A DNA stretch of 64,000 bases, from the NCBI RefSeq assembly GCF_030272615.1, contig NC_081405.1, positions 604,918,177 to 604,982,176 of the forward strand, written 5' to 3'. The notes under the pieces are model-generated. The model did not search any database. It was not told the DNA's origin and saw only the letters and a program-made list of their open reading frames with translations. Every line of letters starts with the position of its first letter. The first letter of the stretch is position 1. A program made the position numbers and the translations under genes. Source of the stretch: Cryptomeria japonica (taxonomy: Eukaryota; Streptophyta; Pinopsida; Cupressales; Cupressaceae). Of the stretch, positions 10,806-22,649 are shown one piece after another.

Positions 10806-11645
10806 TCATTATCATCAACAATGTTAGCATGAACATAATTTTCATCTATCTCTTCATCAAGATTAATAAAAATAGGATCTTTAATTGGGATAAAACATGA
10901 ACCATCATTTTCCTTAAGCATTTTATGTCTTGGAGATTTAGGTTGAAATTCCTCCGTAGGGTTAGGCGAAGGTTGGACAACTGGTATCGTGTTAACATTT
11001 GGAGTCTTCGGGGAGGAAATTTGTTGAGAAGTAAGTTCACAAGCCTTACCTAAACGCATCCATCGACATTCTCTTGCACAAAAATTTCTTTTAGTTTTAG
11101 CTGAGAGTTGTGAAGGTTTAGGATCAACAAGAATAGGCTTCTTCTCTTCCTTTAAAGAAGGATGCATGGGTGAAGGTTTTTTAGGTTGAAAGATAGGATA
11201 TGTTGGGCACTTTCATTTGTAAGATATAGGAGGTAGAACCACATCATATAAAGGAGGAATAGATGGTTTAGGAAGGAGACCAATTCCATCATGAGGAGAA
11301 GGGATAGGTCTATCTTGAAGAAGAGGAATGGGATTAGGATCTCTAGGCTTACTTAGGGACTAGATCATGTCATTCTTCCATTCGAGGTTTAAGAGGTTCA
11401 AACTGCTTAGACCAAAACTAATAAAGATTAACATCTCCATGCCTCATCGTGGTTTGGTAGATGATATGATTAATTTTTATGATTTTGTCATCAAGAGGAA
11501 ATTTCAAACACTTATGAATAGTAGAAGCAAGCACTTTCATGGAAGAGAGCCAAGGATGTCCCAACTTCACACAAAATTGATCCAATATAAGAATGACAGA
11601 AAAATTAACATCTAAAGATTTAGTACAAACCTTAATGGGAAGGAT
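10806..11645 (-). pseudogene. Outer gypsy: end of protease and protease-RT spacer
   Basis: Minus-strand frames encode ILPIKVCTKSLDVNF, then DQFCVKLGHPWLSSMKV and TIHKCLKFPLDDKIIKINH. These are typical of the region after the gypsy protease active site, where the usual LGRPW motif is here LGHPW. A lysine- and proline-rich stretch follows (10806-11167, KSPRHKMLKENDGSC, CRECRW-like). The pieces are in different frames with stops between them. The protein stops where the plus-strand copia LTR begins (10805). Confidence 0.75.
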
Positions 11646-11650
11646 AATAG

Positions 11651-13143
11651 TGATAGTTCTGATACTTAATGTAAGTACAGATCCAATAGCCAACAAGATG
11701 ATAGAGGGGGGGCGGGGGTGAATCATACAAACTTAACCTTCCATAAAAACATCAGATTCAACCTCGGTAACATATACTTCAATAATATAACCAAAACTGT
11801 TAAACATGCAAGCTCAAAAGCATATAAACATCATAAACCTCATAAAACCAGATTTAACGTGGAAACCCAAATAGGGAAAAACCATTGTGGAATTTCGGAC
11901 CCACTAAGAAATAGACTCTTCTAGAGTATGCTCGGTTAAAAACAAATCCTATTAAAGATTACAAACACATTGCTAGATGTGATCCAGTTAAGGGATTTCC
12001 CTCATATCTATTAGGATCTTCACCTTGTTAGAAGTGACCTTGTTAAAGGATTTCAAACACTCAATCAGAATGTCACCTTGCTAGAGGGTTTTACAAATAA
12101 GACTGTTAAGTCCACTCGGTTAAGAGATTTTCTATCACTTTCACAAAATAACAGTAATAAAAATCTATCTGCAAATTCACATCTAAAATGCTAAAGCAAA
12201 TTCATATTTGTTCAATACAATCTAGACATAGAACCAATCTTGTCCATCTGCTGGGCTTCTATACTCTGTTATTCAAATAGGTCTTCAAGCTTCTATGCTC
12301 GGTAATCACTATGTAGCATCCCTATGCATACACTTGCCCGCATACATTGTTTATCAATAGTTTCCTATTTATAAACAATTAGGTAACTGCTTAATCTCCT
12401 TGATCACATTTCCCATGATCAATCATAGCCATTAGATCTTCAATCTTGTCTAGGTTCAATGCATCTTTCAATCTGAAAATGTTTTACCTCACTTGGGAAC
12501 TTGCATACATTTCTTGGAACTTGTGCCAGGGTATTGCGGTTCAATCTGCGCTGTAGATCTTCATGCCGACTTTTCATTGCCTTAGATTCTTAACAAACTT
12601 CATGCACGACATACCAATCATTTAATCAGTTCCAGCTCATCAGCTTCCTTCATTAAATAATGCATGCAAACATTTAATGCATTTTGTTATAGCTCGGTAG
12701 CAACTCGGTAGCAACTCGGTGAATACTAAACTTCACTCGATAGACATTCTGCCTTCATTAATCAATAGCGATAACGTTAGGGTTTACCGACTAGGTTCCT
12801 TGCTTGGTAACATAGTATAGTATTAACCTTTACAATTTACAACATATGTATGATGTTAAAACAATCTAAACATCATGATCTCATCATTGTCTGACTCGGT
12901 AATAGTTTCCCATTGAATACCTTATTCATCCCCTTATTCATCATATTCTTTGCTATGTCTTTTACCGACATCTTTATACTCTTTAAATCATACTTCTCAA
13001 GATATGGCAACATCATACTGAATTAGAAAATCAATTTCTTGACATCAATGACAAAATAATAATATCAAGACAATAAACATCCTTAATCAGTTATATCCAT
13101 AATCATCAACAACCTTCTCAATATCCTTATTGAAATGCCAACA
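11651..13143 (-). repeat. 3' LTR of the RT-less copia element
   Basis: In sense the LTR starts TGTTGGCATTTC at 13143 directly after the tract AAAGGGGGAGAT, and ends ...CAGAACTATCA at 11651. Near its end it has the C-rich box typical of plant copia LTRs (a G-run near 11706-11717 on the plus strand). It pairs with 15782-17267. Confidence 0.9.
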
Positions 13144-13155
13144 ATCTCCCCCTTT
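13144..13155 (-). other. Polypurine tract of the RT-less copia element
   Basis: The sense sequence AAAGGGGGAGAT lies directly before the 3' LTR start. It is the same tract type as in the plus-strand copia at 3480-3491. Confidence 0.8.
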
Positions 13156-13300
13156 GGCATTGATGGAAAAACCAATTGATTTGAGCTTAAAAGATTCAGA
13201 TTGCTGTGATTCTGAAATGCTGAAATACTCTCCCCCATACATTAGACTTCTCCTCTTTTCTTCAATCTTCTTTCCAATCTGTAGTCTTCTCAGTTTTCTT

Positions 13301-13588
13301 TTAGTCTTCTGGTTCCTTGGAATTTCCTTCATCATTTCTTTCTACAAATTCATCAATTTTCACATTTGCACTTTCTACTATTTTGTTAGATGATTTGATT
13401 AGACATTTAAATGCTTTGCTTCTAGAAGAATATCCTAGAAATGTTCCTTCTTCATTTTTCTGATCAAACTTGCCATTTCTATCATCTTTATGAACATAGC
13501 ATCTACTTCCAAAGATTTTAAAATAACTTACATTAGGTTTCTTATCATACCAGATTTCATATGGTGTCTTCAAAGTACCTTTCTTCAA
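13301..13588 (-). pseudogene. Copia integrase C-terminal part
   Basis: The frame TPYEIWYDKKPNVSYFKIFGSRCY, followed by GTFLGYSSRSKAFKC, is the conserved copia integrase tail just before RT. A lysine- and glutamate-rich stretch follows and the frame ends at KEPED*. Instead of RT, about 150 bp of low-complexity charged sequence leads directly to the polypurine tract at 13155. The deletion point must therefore lie in about 13160-13320. Confidence 0.85.
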
Positions 13589-13594
13589 TTGTAC

Positions 13595-14230
13595 TTAGTT
13601 CAAGGTGTAAATTGCTGTGCTTATTGCTTCTCTCCAAAATGTTTGTGGCACCTTCTTTTCAATCATCAGTGTTCTAGCACAATCCACGATAGATCTATTT
13701 CTTCTCTTAGCTATTCCATTTTGCTGTGGAGTTCTTGGTGTAGAGACTTGTCTTTTAATACCACGATCATTACAGAATAAGTTGAACTCATCAGATGTGA
13801 ACTCTCCTCCTCTATCCGATCTAAGACATTTCAATTGTCTTCCTGTTTCAATTTCAACTCTTGCCTTGTACCATTTAAACATTTGAAAAGCTTCTGATTT
13901 TTCTTTTAAAAACATTACTGACATCATCCTTGAATAGTCATCCACAAATAATATGAAATATTTATCACCATAATAACTTTGAACTTTTGTAGGACCACAA
14001 AGGTCAGTGTGCACTAGATCTAAAATTCCCTTAGAAGTGTAAGACTTACTTGTAAAACTTGATCTTGTCATCTTACCCATCTGGCATCCTCGACACATAG
14101 CATTCTTAGGTTTTTCAAGACTTGGTAGACCTCTTACTCGGTGCTTCTTGCTTATTTTGATCAAATTATCAAAATTTACATGACAAAACCTTTTATGCCA
14201 TAACCAGGTATCATCTATCTTTGCATACAA
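13595..14230 (-). pseudogene. Copia GAG-pre-integrase and integrase core
   Basis: A 211-codon frame opens with the HHCC-like pre-integrase segment (WHKRFCHVNFDNLIKIS, CRGCQMGKM). The integrase core follows with VHTDLCGP, FVDDYSRMM, the second catalytic Asp in LRSDRGGEF, and the region of the third catalytic residue, which reads AKRRNRS where the family usually has VERKNR. The catalytic Glu therefore appears replaced by Lys (VVERKN-like to IAKRRN). The frame stops at TLN*, with a continuation at 13301-13588. Integrase would insert the cDNA; this copy is probably inactive. Confidence 0.85.
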
Positions 14231-14365
14231 ACACTTGTTATGAGTTGAGTCAAGGTGAAATGTGTTACCTTTTGTTTGTGTCCTGGTAGCAGCTAACTTT
14301 CCATTCTTGTCATGAACTTTGACAATTCCTTTCTGAAATTCTATTCGGTAATCTGTGTTGTTTAG

Positions 14366-15718
14366 CTATGCTACAATCAACAAATTATATTTCAAACCTT
14401 CAACCCAATAAACATCATTGCATCTTGCATTGTCAATAAGTGTTATAGATCCTTTACCTCTCACCGGACATGGTGCATCATTACCAAATCTAGCATAACC
14501 TCCATCATAATCTTCTAATATAACAAACTTGTGTTTATCTCCTGTCATATGATGTGAGCATCCACTATCTATGATCCAAGAATCATTAGTGTTTATGTGA
14601 GATATTAGGGATTTTTCTTCATACCTTTCTTCATCTGATCCATCTTTGATAGCCACATAAACTACTTCCTCTGTATCTGTATCATCTGATCTATCATCAT
14701 TGGATTCCTCATCAGCTATTAAGCATGTCTTTCTATCTCTTCTTCTGAAGTCTCGGTGTCCTCTGTAATGATTATCTTTCTGTCTGTCATCTCGGTAATC
14801 TCTCTTTTTAGTAAAATCTTTGTCAGGACAGTTAGAAGCCATATGCCCTATTTTATCACAATTGAAACATTTGAAAGGTAGTTTTCCTTTATACTTACCT
14901 TTGCCTCTCGGTAACCTTTTGGCTAATAGTGCTTCAAACTCTTCTTGCTTTCTGATTTCCTCATATAGTTTGTGTACTTCTTCCATGTTCTTATGAAATC
15001 TTTCACTTGCTCCACTGTGATCTCCTTCAGAGTACCTATACTTTCTTTCATTGTAATCATTAGATTCATCAAGATGAAAAGAACTAAATGTAGATTCAAC
15101 TTTATTTACCGAAGATCCACTATTATCAAAATTACTTAACTCAAATGCATGTAGCTTACCAATAGTAGCATCTAAAAAAACTGGCATATTAGGTACAGAC
15201 CTCAATTCATTGATTGTAGAGACTCGGATTGCATAAGCTGGTAGAAGGGTTCTTAACAACTTACTTGGTATATCATTTTCTTCAATAGTTCCACCTACTC
15301 CTTTGATTTGATTGACAATCTCCTTTAGTATTGTACTGTACTGAGTTATGTTCTCACCTTCATTCATCCTGATAGATTCAAGTTGTCCTCTTAGACTATC
15401 TACTTTTTCTCTTTGAACATGTTCATCTCCTCCATATACTAGTATGAGCTTATCCCAAATAGCCTTTGCATCATTGCAGCCTTCTAGATCATTAAACTCT
15501 GAATTGGTCAATGTAGATGTTATTTCAATCATTTCTTGAATATGTTCTTGCTTTGTGTTTATCTCTTCCATAGTCAATGGATAGGTGCTCGGTGTAACAA
15601 AATCATTCTCCAGATAGTATACAACATATTCTCCAACTCCTGATAGATGTAACTTTATCCTTTTGTGCCATGTAGAGAAACTTGACTTGTTCAGCTTCGA
15701 TGCATCCCTCTTATACAT
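14366..15718 (-). CDS. Copia gag and start of protease
   Basis: This 450-codon open frame starts with MYKRDASKLNKSSFSTW and belongs to the RT-less copia element. Its N-terminal two thirds is a copia capsid (UBN2/DUF4219-like) with the spacing TQYSTILKEIVNQI. A charged stretch and a CCHC zinc knuckle (CFNCDKIGHMASNC, about residues 283-296) follow for RNA binding. The aspartic protease begins with the catalytic DSG in WIIDSGCSHHMTG (about residue 388) and runs into GLKYNLLIVA, where a TAG ends the frame. In family members the protein continues into GAG-pre-integrase. Gag would form cytoplasmic virus-like particles. The frame is clean for 450 codons, so gag could still be made, but the polyprotein is cut. 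Confidence 0.9.
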   Translation of the reverse strand: MYKRDASKLNKSSFSTWHKRIKLHLSGVGEYVVYYLENDFVTPSTYPLTMEEINTKQEHIQEMIEITSTLTNSEFNDLEGCNDAKAIWDKLILVYGGDEHVQREKVDSLRGQLESIRMNEGENITQYSTILKEIVNQIKGVGGTIEENDIPSKLLRTLLPAYAIRVSTINELRSVPNMPVFLDATIGKLHAFELSNFDNSGSSVNKVESTFSSFHLDESNDYNERKYRYSEGDHSGASERFHKNMEEVHKLYEEIRKQEEFEALLAKRLPRGKGKYKGKLPFKCFNCDKIGHMASNCPDKDFTKKRDYRDDRQKDNHYRGHRDFRRRDRKTCLIADEESNDDRSDDTDTEEVVYVAIKDGSDEERYEEKSLISHINTNDSWIIDSGCSHHMTGDKHKFVILEDYDGGYARFGNDAPCPVRGKGSITLIDNARCNDVYWVEGLKYNLLIVA

Positions 15719-15762
15719 CTTGGATCTTTAACTCAAGTGCCTTTAAAATTTTCTTCTAGAGT

Positions 15763-15780
15763 CCAAAGCTCTAATACCAA
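15763..15780 (-). other. Primer binding site (initiator Met tRNA type)
   Basis: The sense sequence TTGGTATTAGAGCTTTGG starts one base after the LTR end. It differs by one base from the usual plant copia site TGGTATCAGAGC. Confidence 0.8.
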
Positions 15781-15781
15781 T

Positions 15782-17267
15782 TGATAGTTCTGATACTTAA
15801 TGTAAGTACAGATCCAATAGCCAACAAGATGAGAGGGGGGGGCGAATCATACAAACTTAATCTTCCATAAAAACATTAGATTCAACCTTGGTAACATATA
15901 CTTCAATAATATAACCAAAACTGTTAAACATGCAAACTCAAAAGCATATAAACATCATAAACCTCATAACACTAGATTTAACGTGGAAACCCAAATAGGA
16001 AAAAACCACCGTGGGATTTCGGACCCACTAAGAAATATACTCTTCTAGAGTATGCTTGGTTAAAAGCAAATCCTGTTAAAGATTACAAACACATTGCTAT
16101 ATGTGACTTGGTTAAGGGATTTCCCTCAGATCTATTAGGATCTTCACCTTGTTAGAAGTGACCTTGTTAAAGGATTTCAAACACTCAATCAGAATGTCAC
16201 CTTGCTAAAGGGTTTCACAAATAAGACTGTTAAGTCCACTTGGTTAAGAGATTTTCTATCACTTTCACAAAATAATTGTAATAAAAATCTATCTGCAACT
16301 TCACATCTAAAATGCTAAAGCAGATTCATATTTGTTCAATACAATCTAGACATAGAACCAATCTTGTCCATCTGTTGGGCTTCTATACTCTATTATTCAA
16401 ATAGGTCTTCAAGCTTCTATGCTCGGTAATCACTATGTAGCATCCCTATGCATACACTTGCCCGCATACATTGTTTATCAACAGTTTACTATTTATAAAC
16501 AATTAGGTAACCACTTAATCTCCTTGATCACATTTCCCATGATCAATCATAGCCATCAGATCTTTAATCTTGTCCAGGTTCAATGCATCTTTCAATCTGA
16601 AAGCGTTTTACCCCGCCTGGGAACTTGCATACATTTCTTGGAACTTGTACCAGGGTATTGCGGTTCAATCTGCGCTGTAGGTCTTCATGCCGACTTTCCA
16701 TTGCCTTAGATTCTTAACAAACTTCATGCACGACATACCAATCATTTAATCAGTTCCAGCTCATCAGCTTCCTTCATTAAATAATGCATGCAAACATTTA
16801 ATGCATTCTATTATAGCTCAGTTACAACTCGGTAGAAACTCGGTGAATACTAAACCTCACTCGGTAGACATTCCACCTTCATTAACCGATAGCGATAACC
16901 TTAAGGTTTACCGACTAGGTTCCTTGTTTGGTAACATAGTATAGTATTAATCTTTACAATTTACAACATATGTATGATGTTAAAACAATCTTAACATCAT
17001 GATCTCATCATTGTCTGAATCGGTAATAGTTTCCCATTGAATACCTTATTCATCCCCTTATTCATCATAGTCTTTCCTGTGTCTTTTACTGACATCTTTA
17101 TACTCTTTAAATCATACTTCTCAAGATATGGCAACATCATACTGAATTAGAAAATCAATTTCTTGACATCAATGACAAAATAATAATATCAAGACAATAA
17201 ACATCCTTAATCAGTTATAGCCATAATCATCATCAACCTTCTCAATATCCTTATTGAAATGCCAACA
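15782..17267 (-). repeat. 5' LTR of the RT-less copia element
   Basis: Direct repeat of 11651-13143, ending ...ACTATCA at 15782 and followed by the primer site. In contrast to the 3' LTR, 37 extra bases (17268-17304) separate its start from the target duplication. Confidence 0.9.
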
Positions 17268-17304
17268 ATCTTTCATTGTCTGTTATAATGCAATATTTCC
17301 AACA
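17268..17304 (-). other. 37-bp extra segment between target duplication and 5' LTR
   Basis: In sense it reads TGTTGGAAATATTGCATTAT and then 17 more bases, followed by the true LTR start TGTTGGCATTTC. The 3' LTR has nothing like it, since the polypurine tract abuts TGTTGGCATTTC there. Like the LTR, it starts with TGTTGG. It may be an extended or misprimed cDNA end, a relic of recombination with a related LTR, or a small later insertion. Confidence 0.7.
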
Positions 17305-18438
17305 AATAGAACCAATAGTAGGACAAGAGAAACCATCAAATATTTTAATGGCCACATTAAATTTATCAAATGTCACATGATGCTATTGTAGTGCATAAAG
17401 ATATTCTTTAGTTATCACATTCACCATACATGAGGGATCAATGAGCACTCCTCATGAAAGCATGTCTTTGATTCTTGTGGTTATATATAGTGGGTCATTA
17501 GGTGCTTTAATAATCTCACTAGGATCAAAGGTAATGCATAGGTCCTTAGGAGGTGTAGGTTTATCAATAAGATTCACCATATTATTAGACTCAAGGTTAA
17601 GATCATTAGTAGAAAATGTAAGATGCTTAGAATCAATCACTTTAGTAGAATGAGAAGGCATGAAATGAATGGTAAAGATTTGGAGGAGCTACATATGTGT
17701 TTCCTTTGCCATTCACACCTGCTACAAATATGGTATTATTATCAATAAGGTCTTGAGTCTTACTCCTCAGGGAATAACACTTCTTAGTGTTATGATCAGG
17801 TTGACAATGATATTGGAAAAAACCTTTGGCATCATAATGAGGTGGCAAAGGTTTAGTTGTGTCAATTGGTTTGATGGTAAGAATTTTTAACACATTCTTT
17901 TGTATCAATTGTATCATAATGCTATGTAAAGATTCAAAATGAGGAGTAAATTCCTTTCTAAAATACTTGGATTAAGGAGGCACACCTATTGCTGCGGCTG
18001 CTACTTGAGTAGTGTTGTTGTCATTGAACTTGATGAGTCCCTTGTTCGGTTTAAACTTTGCAAAAGGTTGTTGATAACTTTCAGTCTTATCAACTAGATC
18101 CATTGAAGGAGATTGTTCAAAATGACTTGAAGTTGATAGTTATGAAGTACTATGCATAGTTGCATAAAGGAAGTAAACTCAAAAAAGAGAAGCTTATCCC
18201 TAATGTCCTCTTGCAAATTAGAAATAAAATTTCTTTGAACATCTTGATCCGGCATAGGATAAGAAATTTGAGAATACAAATGCTTATATCTACCAATAAA
18301 ATCTGCCACTTTTTCTTTATTACCTTTCTTACAATGCATCAAATCAGTCAAAGTAATCTAGGACCAATATTTTTGTGAAATTGTTGAATGAAAGCATTAG
18401 CATATTGTTGAAATGACATAATATAATAAGGAGGTAAA
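17305..18438 (-). pseudogene. Outer gypsy: gag C-terminal half and protease start
   Basis: The capsid region reads DLMHCKKGNKEKVADFIGRYKH, with YPMPDQDVQRNFISNL (18094-18351). Then comes the zinc-binding-like segment FQYHCQPDHNTKKCYSLRSK with QDLIDNN (17642-17917), and the start of protease near 17310-17450, where the active-site segment reads VLIDPS rather than DSG/DTG. Several stops and frame changes separate the parts. The left edge is the AATAG duplication of the copia insertion and the right edge is the GTAAA duplication of the solo LTR. Confidence 0.8.
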
Positions 18439-18494
18439 TTTTAGGAAAAAAGGGTGTTGTACACGTTGCATAATAATGTTTATAATTCTAATAT

Positions 18495-19280
18495 TGCTAT
18501 AGTCACCGATTAGGAAGGACCTCAAAGAGATCAATCTGGACTGGGCAGTAAGAGTAAACACGAGGGAAATAAGAGTATACAATGGAAGCAATGCAAGATT
18601 GAATGAATTAGATCATGAAAACTAATTAAAGATAACTGGTAACATCCAAATTACAAGATTCGACTCACTGGCCTGCTACATACATGCTCAATTATAGAAT
18701 TGGTCAACTTTGGACCTCCAAATCTAAGGATATGTCTTCTATATTCTTCTTGATTGATTTATGATGCTTAATTACATTTGTTTATATGGTCTAGAGGGAT
18801 CAGGGTCAGCCCAAGTGGGATCAAATGCTGAAGAACAAGATCAAACGTGTAAAATCACCAGGTCAACCTCCACCAATGAAAATACTCTGAAAAATCCAAA
18901 GGAAGAAGTGCGGATCAGAGGTAAGGTCAACCACATGCCAAGGAAAATTTGAATCAACAAAATGGAGCTCTGCAAGATATGGAAAGGATCTGCAAGATTC
19001 ACCAATAGCAAATAGGTCCAAGCGGTTCCGATGTTCTATGCCAGAAAACTGTCTTAGAATCCGGAAGCGATAACTTGCTAGAAAATGATTCGAACATTCT
19101 ACGGTTTAGGAATAAGGAAGATGATCATGTTCATAAGAAAAATACAGCTCCGCAAGATTTGATGAGAAAAGACAAGAAAATGCATAAAGGAATGTTGAAA
19201 CTACAAAATAAAAAAGAAACAGAAAAGAAATATTTTTGGTTGATGCATGATTGCCAAGAACTGAGGATGCTCTTGCATTA
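18495..19280 (-). repeat. 3' LTR of gypsy element 1
   Basis: On the plus strand it runs from TGCTATAGTCACCGATTAGG to TGCTCTTGCATTA. It is a direct repeat of 25766-26545. In sense its first bases are TA where the partner has the standard TG. Confidence 0.85.
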
Positions 19281-19299
19281 GACATCTGGGGTTTTTGAA

Positions 19300-20883
19300 A
19301 AAGGGATTCCCTCACTTTGTTGGGGTCAGAGAAAAACCAAGGTGGTCCACCTCTGTTTGATAAATCCAAGATGAATCTTCAACTGGTCTATCCTTCCATT
19401 TCACAAGATACTCCTCATACTGACTGCTCTGGGTGCTATGCCCAATCCTAATGTCCAAAATGTCTTCAATTTAATCTGGTTCATTCTAGGGAAAATGGTT
19501 CTCTAAGTTTCCAATACTACCTTCACTGAATTCTGATACATGATACTGATGTAGATCTGCAATGTTGAATATGGGTGAAATACTCAAACTATCTGGTAGC
19601 TCCACTTCATATGCATTTTTGGAACTAAAATTTCTCAAGATCTTGCAAGGTACAAACTTCTTCATCTGCAACTTGTTATAGGTTCCAACTGGAAATCTTT
19701 ATTTTCTCAGATACACCATCACTTCATCACCAAGTTCAAATTCCTTTTGTCTCCTCTTCTCATCTGCTTTCTCCTTATACTTGTTGTTCATATCCTCCAA
19801 ATGCTGCTTAACTTAAATATGTAAGGCCATCGTGTGATCTATGAACTCTTTTGTCTATGCACTCTCCTTGTCTTTATTATTGATATCCCTTAATTTTGAT
19901 ATACCTCTAGGGTGTGTTCTGGTAACAATCTCAAAAGGTGTTCTTCCGGTACTCCTGTTCATTGAATTATTTTAGGCAAACTCTACTTGTGCAAGAATCA
20001 AATCCCAACTTTCGGTCTTCTCTCCATCTAAGCATCTCAACAAATTTCCCAAACTTTAGTTTACTACCTCTGTCTACCCATCAGTTTGTGGGTGAAAAGT
20101 AGAACTGAATTTCAAATTTGTCTTCATCTTCTTCCAAAGTGTTCTCCAAAAATAGCCAACAAACTTAGTGTCTCTATCTAAAATTATGCTTTTAGGTAAT
20201 CCATGTAATCTCACTACCTCCTTGAAAAATAGGTCATCTACATGCATTGCATCTGATGTCTTCTTAGAAGGTATGAAATGAGCCATCTTCAAGAATCTAT
20301 CCACCACCACAAATATAAAAGCATTTCCTCTCCGTGTCTTAGGCAATCCAAGTATGAAATCCATGCTTATTTCCTCCCAAGATCTCTTTGGTACTATCAA
20401 AGGCTTATATAATCCCACATTCTAACTACTACCTTTTGTAACTTGACAAATTCTACACCTTTGTATAAATTTCCTTACATCCTTATGAATTTGAGGCCAA
20501 AAGTAATGTTCACTCGCCAATGCTACAATTTTGTCAATATCAAAGTGTCCGACTAATCCTCCACCATGCTTCTCCTTTATCAGATTCTCCCTCATAGAAC
20601 TCTTAGATATACACAATTTAACTCCTCTGAATAACATCCCACCCTGAATGAAATAATCCAACCACTGACTTATGTCCACCATAACTGGTTCTCTACATGC
20701 TCTCCAAGGTTTTGCAAAATCCGGGTCATCATCATACAAGGTCTTCAACTCATCAAATCCTAATACTATCACTCTCATCTCTGTCAATAAATTCCTCCTT
20801 CTAATCAATGCATCAATGACTTTGTTTGACTTTCCACTTTTATACTTCAACACAAAGGTGTAACTCTGCAAAATTCTACGCAT
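19300..20883 (-). pseudogene. Gypsy 1 integrase with C-terminal chromodomain
   Basis: The HHCC zinc region reads GHFDIDKIVALASEHYFWPQ and CRICQVTKGS (20422-20883). The core follows: [31 protein letters not shown], then [13 protein letters not shown] and FHPQTDG with a stop, after which TEVVN carries the catalytic Glu (20040-20418). A GKY-like region (19486-19671) leads to a chromodomain at about 19320-19440 (YEEYLVKWKDRPVEDSSWI). The chromodomain places it among chromoviruses, whose integrase reads chromatin marks. Stops interrupt it throughout. Confidence 0.88.
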
Positions 20884-21994
20884 CTTATATGTCTCTGATT
20901 CAACTTACTCTGATTGTTTAGATACTGCAAGGCTTGATGGTCAGTATACAACGCAAATTCCTTAGGCAATAGGTAATGTCTCCACTTCTTCAAGGTTTGA
21001 ACTATGGCATAAAATTCCTGATCCTACACCGAATATCTCCTCCTAGCATCATTCAACTTTTCACTTAAATAATCTACTACTCTCCCTTCCTGACTCAATA
21101 CTGTTCCAATCACGTTCCCACTTGCATCACAGTCCACTTGAAATAATGTTTTGAAATCCGGTAAAGCTAACATAGGTTGCTCAGTGACCTTTTGTTTCAG
21201 TAATTCAAAAATTTTATTTGCTTCAGTTGTCCACTTGAATTATTTCCTATCTCCTCTCATTGTCTCAGTCATATGGCTACAAACTGAACTAAATTTTTTA
21301 ATAAACTTCTGGTAGAAACTATCCAATCCATGAAACGATCTTACATCTACAATGCTTTCCAGTGTAGACCATTCAACAATTTCTCTTACCTTCTCAAGGT
21401 CCATCTTCAATCTATCCATAGATATCACACATTCCAAATAGACTAGTTCTTCTCTCATGAAATTGCACTTCTTTAGATTTATCAACAACTTCTCTTCTCT
21501 TAACCTCTGCAAAACTTGTCTTAAATGCAAAAGATGCTCTTGTTTTGTCTTACTGAAAATCAGAATGTCATCCAAATATACAATAACAAATTTACCTAAG
21601 AATTTCTTTAATACCTCATTCATTAACCTCATGAAAGTACTTGGTGCATTAGTCAATCCAAAAGGCATCACCAACCATTCATGCAATCCTTCGTTTGTCT
21701 TGAATGTTGTCTTCCACTCATCTCCTTTTCTGATAATATCCACTCTTCTATCTTTGTGTAGTATTTGGCTCCACTCAAACAATCCATTATGTCATCCATA
21801 TTAGGTAAAGGAAACTGGTACTTCACTATGATCTTATTTATTGCTTTGGAATCAGTACACATCCTCCATTCTCCATTCTTCTTAGGTGATAACACTGTTG
21901 GTACTCCACAAGGACTCAAACTTTCTCTGATCAAACATTTCTTCAACAACTCCTGCACTTGTCTATTCAACTCCTCATTCTCTATTGGTGTCAA
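20880..21994 (-). pseudogene. Gypsy 1 reverse transcriptase and RNase H
   Basis: RT starts with the entry motif IENEELNRQVQELLKKCLIR and VLSPKKNGEWRMCTDSKAIN (21668-21994). A frame change follows, then [20 protein letters not shown] and the catalytic YLDD at 21567-21578. RNase H covers about 20880-21240 with several stops (DCDASG-like near 21130, LPKEFALYTDHQAL-like near 20950). The two catalytic Asp of YLDD are kept, but the gene is broken. Confidence 0.85.
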
Positions 21995-22649
21995 CCGGTT
22001 GCAACTTTGTTAGGGAAACTAGCTCTGGGAATCAGGTCCATGCAATGACTGATACTCCTCATAGGTGGCAATCCATTAGGCATATTATCTAAAATGATTT
22101 CATATTCTGTCAGCATTTCTTTTATCTCCTCCGGTTGTTCTTCACCATGCTCTGGATTCTTAGTCTTCTTAGGAACCAAGGCAAAACACACATTCTCATG
22201 TCTCATTCCATCCAAGAATTTCCTCCCATCCACCAAATAGATTCTAGCATTCGTACAAACTTACTCTTCAGGGGCTCCTCCAAGGGTACCAAGGTTTGTT
22301 TCATCCCATTCGCCACAATTGTGTATATGTTCTTTCTTCCATCATGTATTGCATGTCTATCAAACTGCCAAGGTCTACCCAACAAAAGGTGACAAATATC
22401 CATAGGTATAATATCACATAAAACTTCATCTTGATAATTCCCAATTTTTAATTTCACCAAGCATTGCTCACTTACTAACAACTTATGATCATCCCGAATC
22501 TATGCTATCTGATAAGGCTTAGGGTGTTTCAATCTTTCCAACTTCAATTTATTCACCATTTCTTCTGAAACAAGATTATCTGAACTACCACTATCAATAA
22601 CTACTTTACAACACTTACCAAATACCTTACATCTAGTCTTGAATAAATT
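21995..22649 (-). pseudogene. Gypsy 1 aspartic protease and linker to RT
   Basis: The protease active site reads VVIDSGSSDNLVSEEMV (near 22560-22605), so the DSG is kept. It is followed by DIIPMDICHLLLGRPWQFDRHAIHDG, the second conserved protease block, and then by the spacer that leads into RT. The frame changes near 22205-22265. Confidence 0.8.

Larger units (their letters stand above)
11651..17304 (-). mobile_element. Copia retrotransposon lacking RT and RNase H, TSD AATAG
   Basis: The direct repeat AATAG stands at 11646-11650 and 17305-17309. Removing the element and one copy closes the gypsy protease frame (TIGSI joined to ILPIK). LTRs are 11651-13143 and 15782-17267. Between them lie gag-protease and integrase, then a short tail straight to the polypurine tract; the whole RT-RNase H region is missing. 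The LTRs look well over 90 percent alike by eye, so the insertion is fairly recent. The PBS and polypurine tract are both present. The element could have moved only with enzymes from a relative. Confidence 0.9.
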
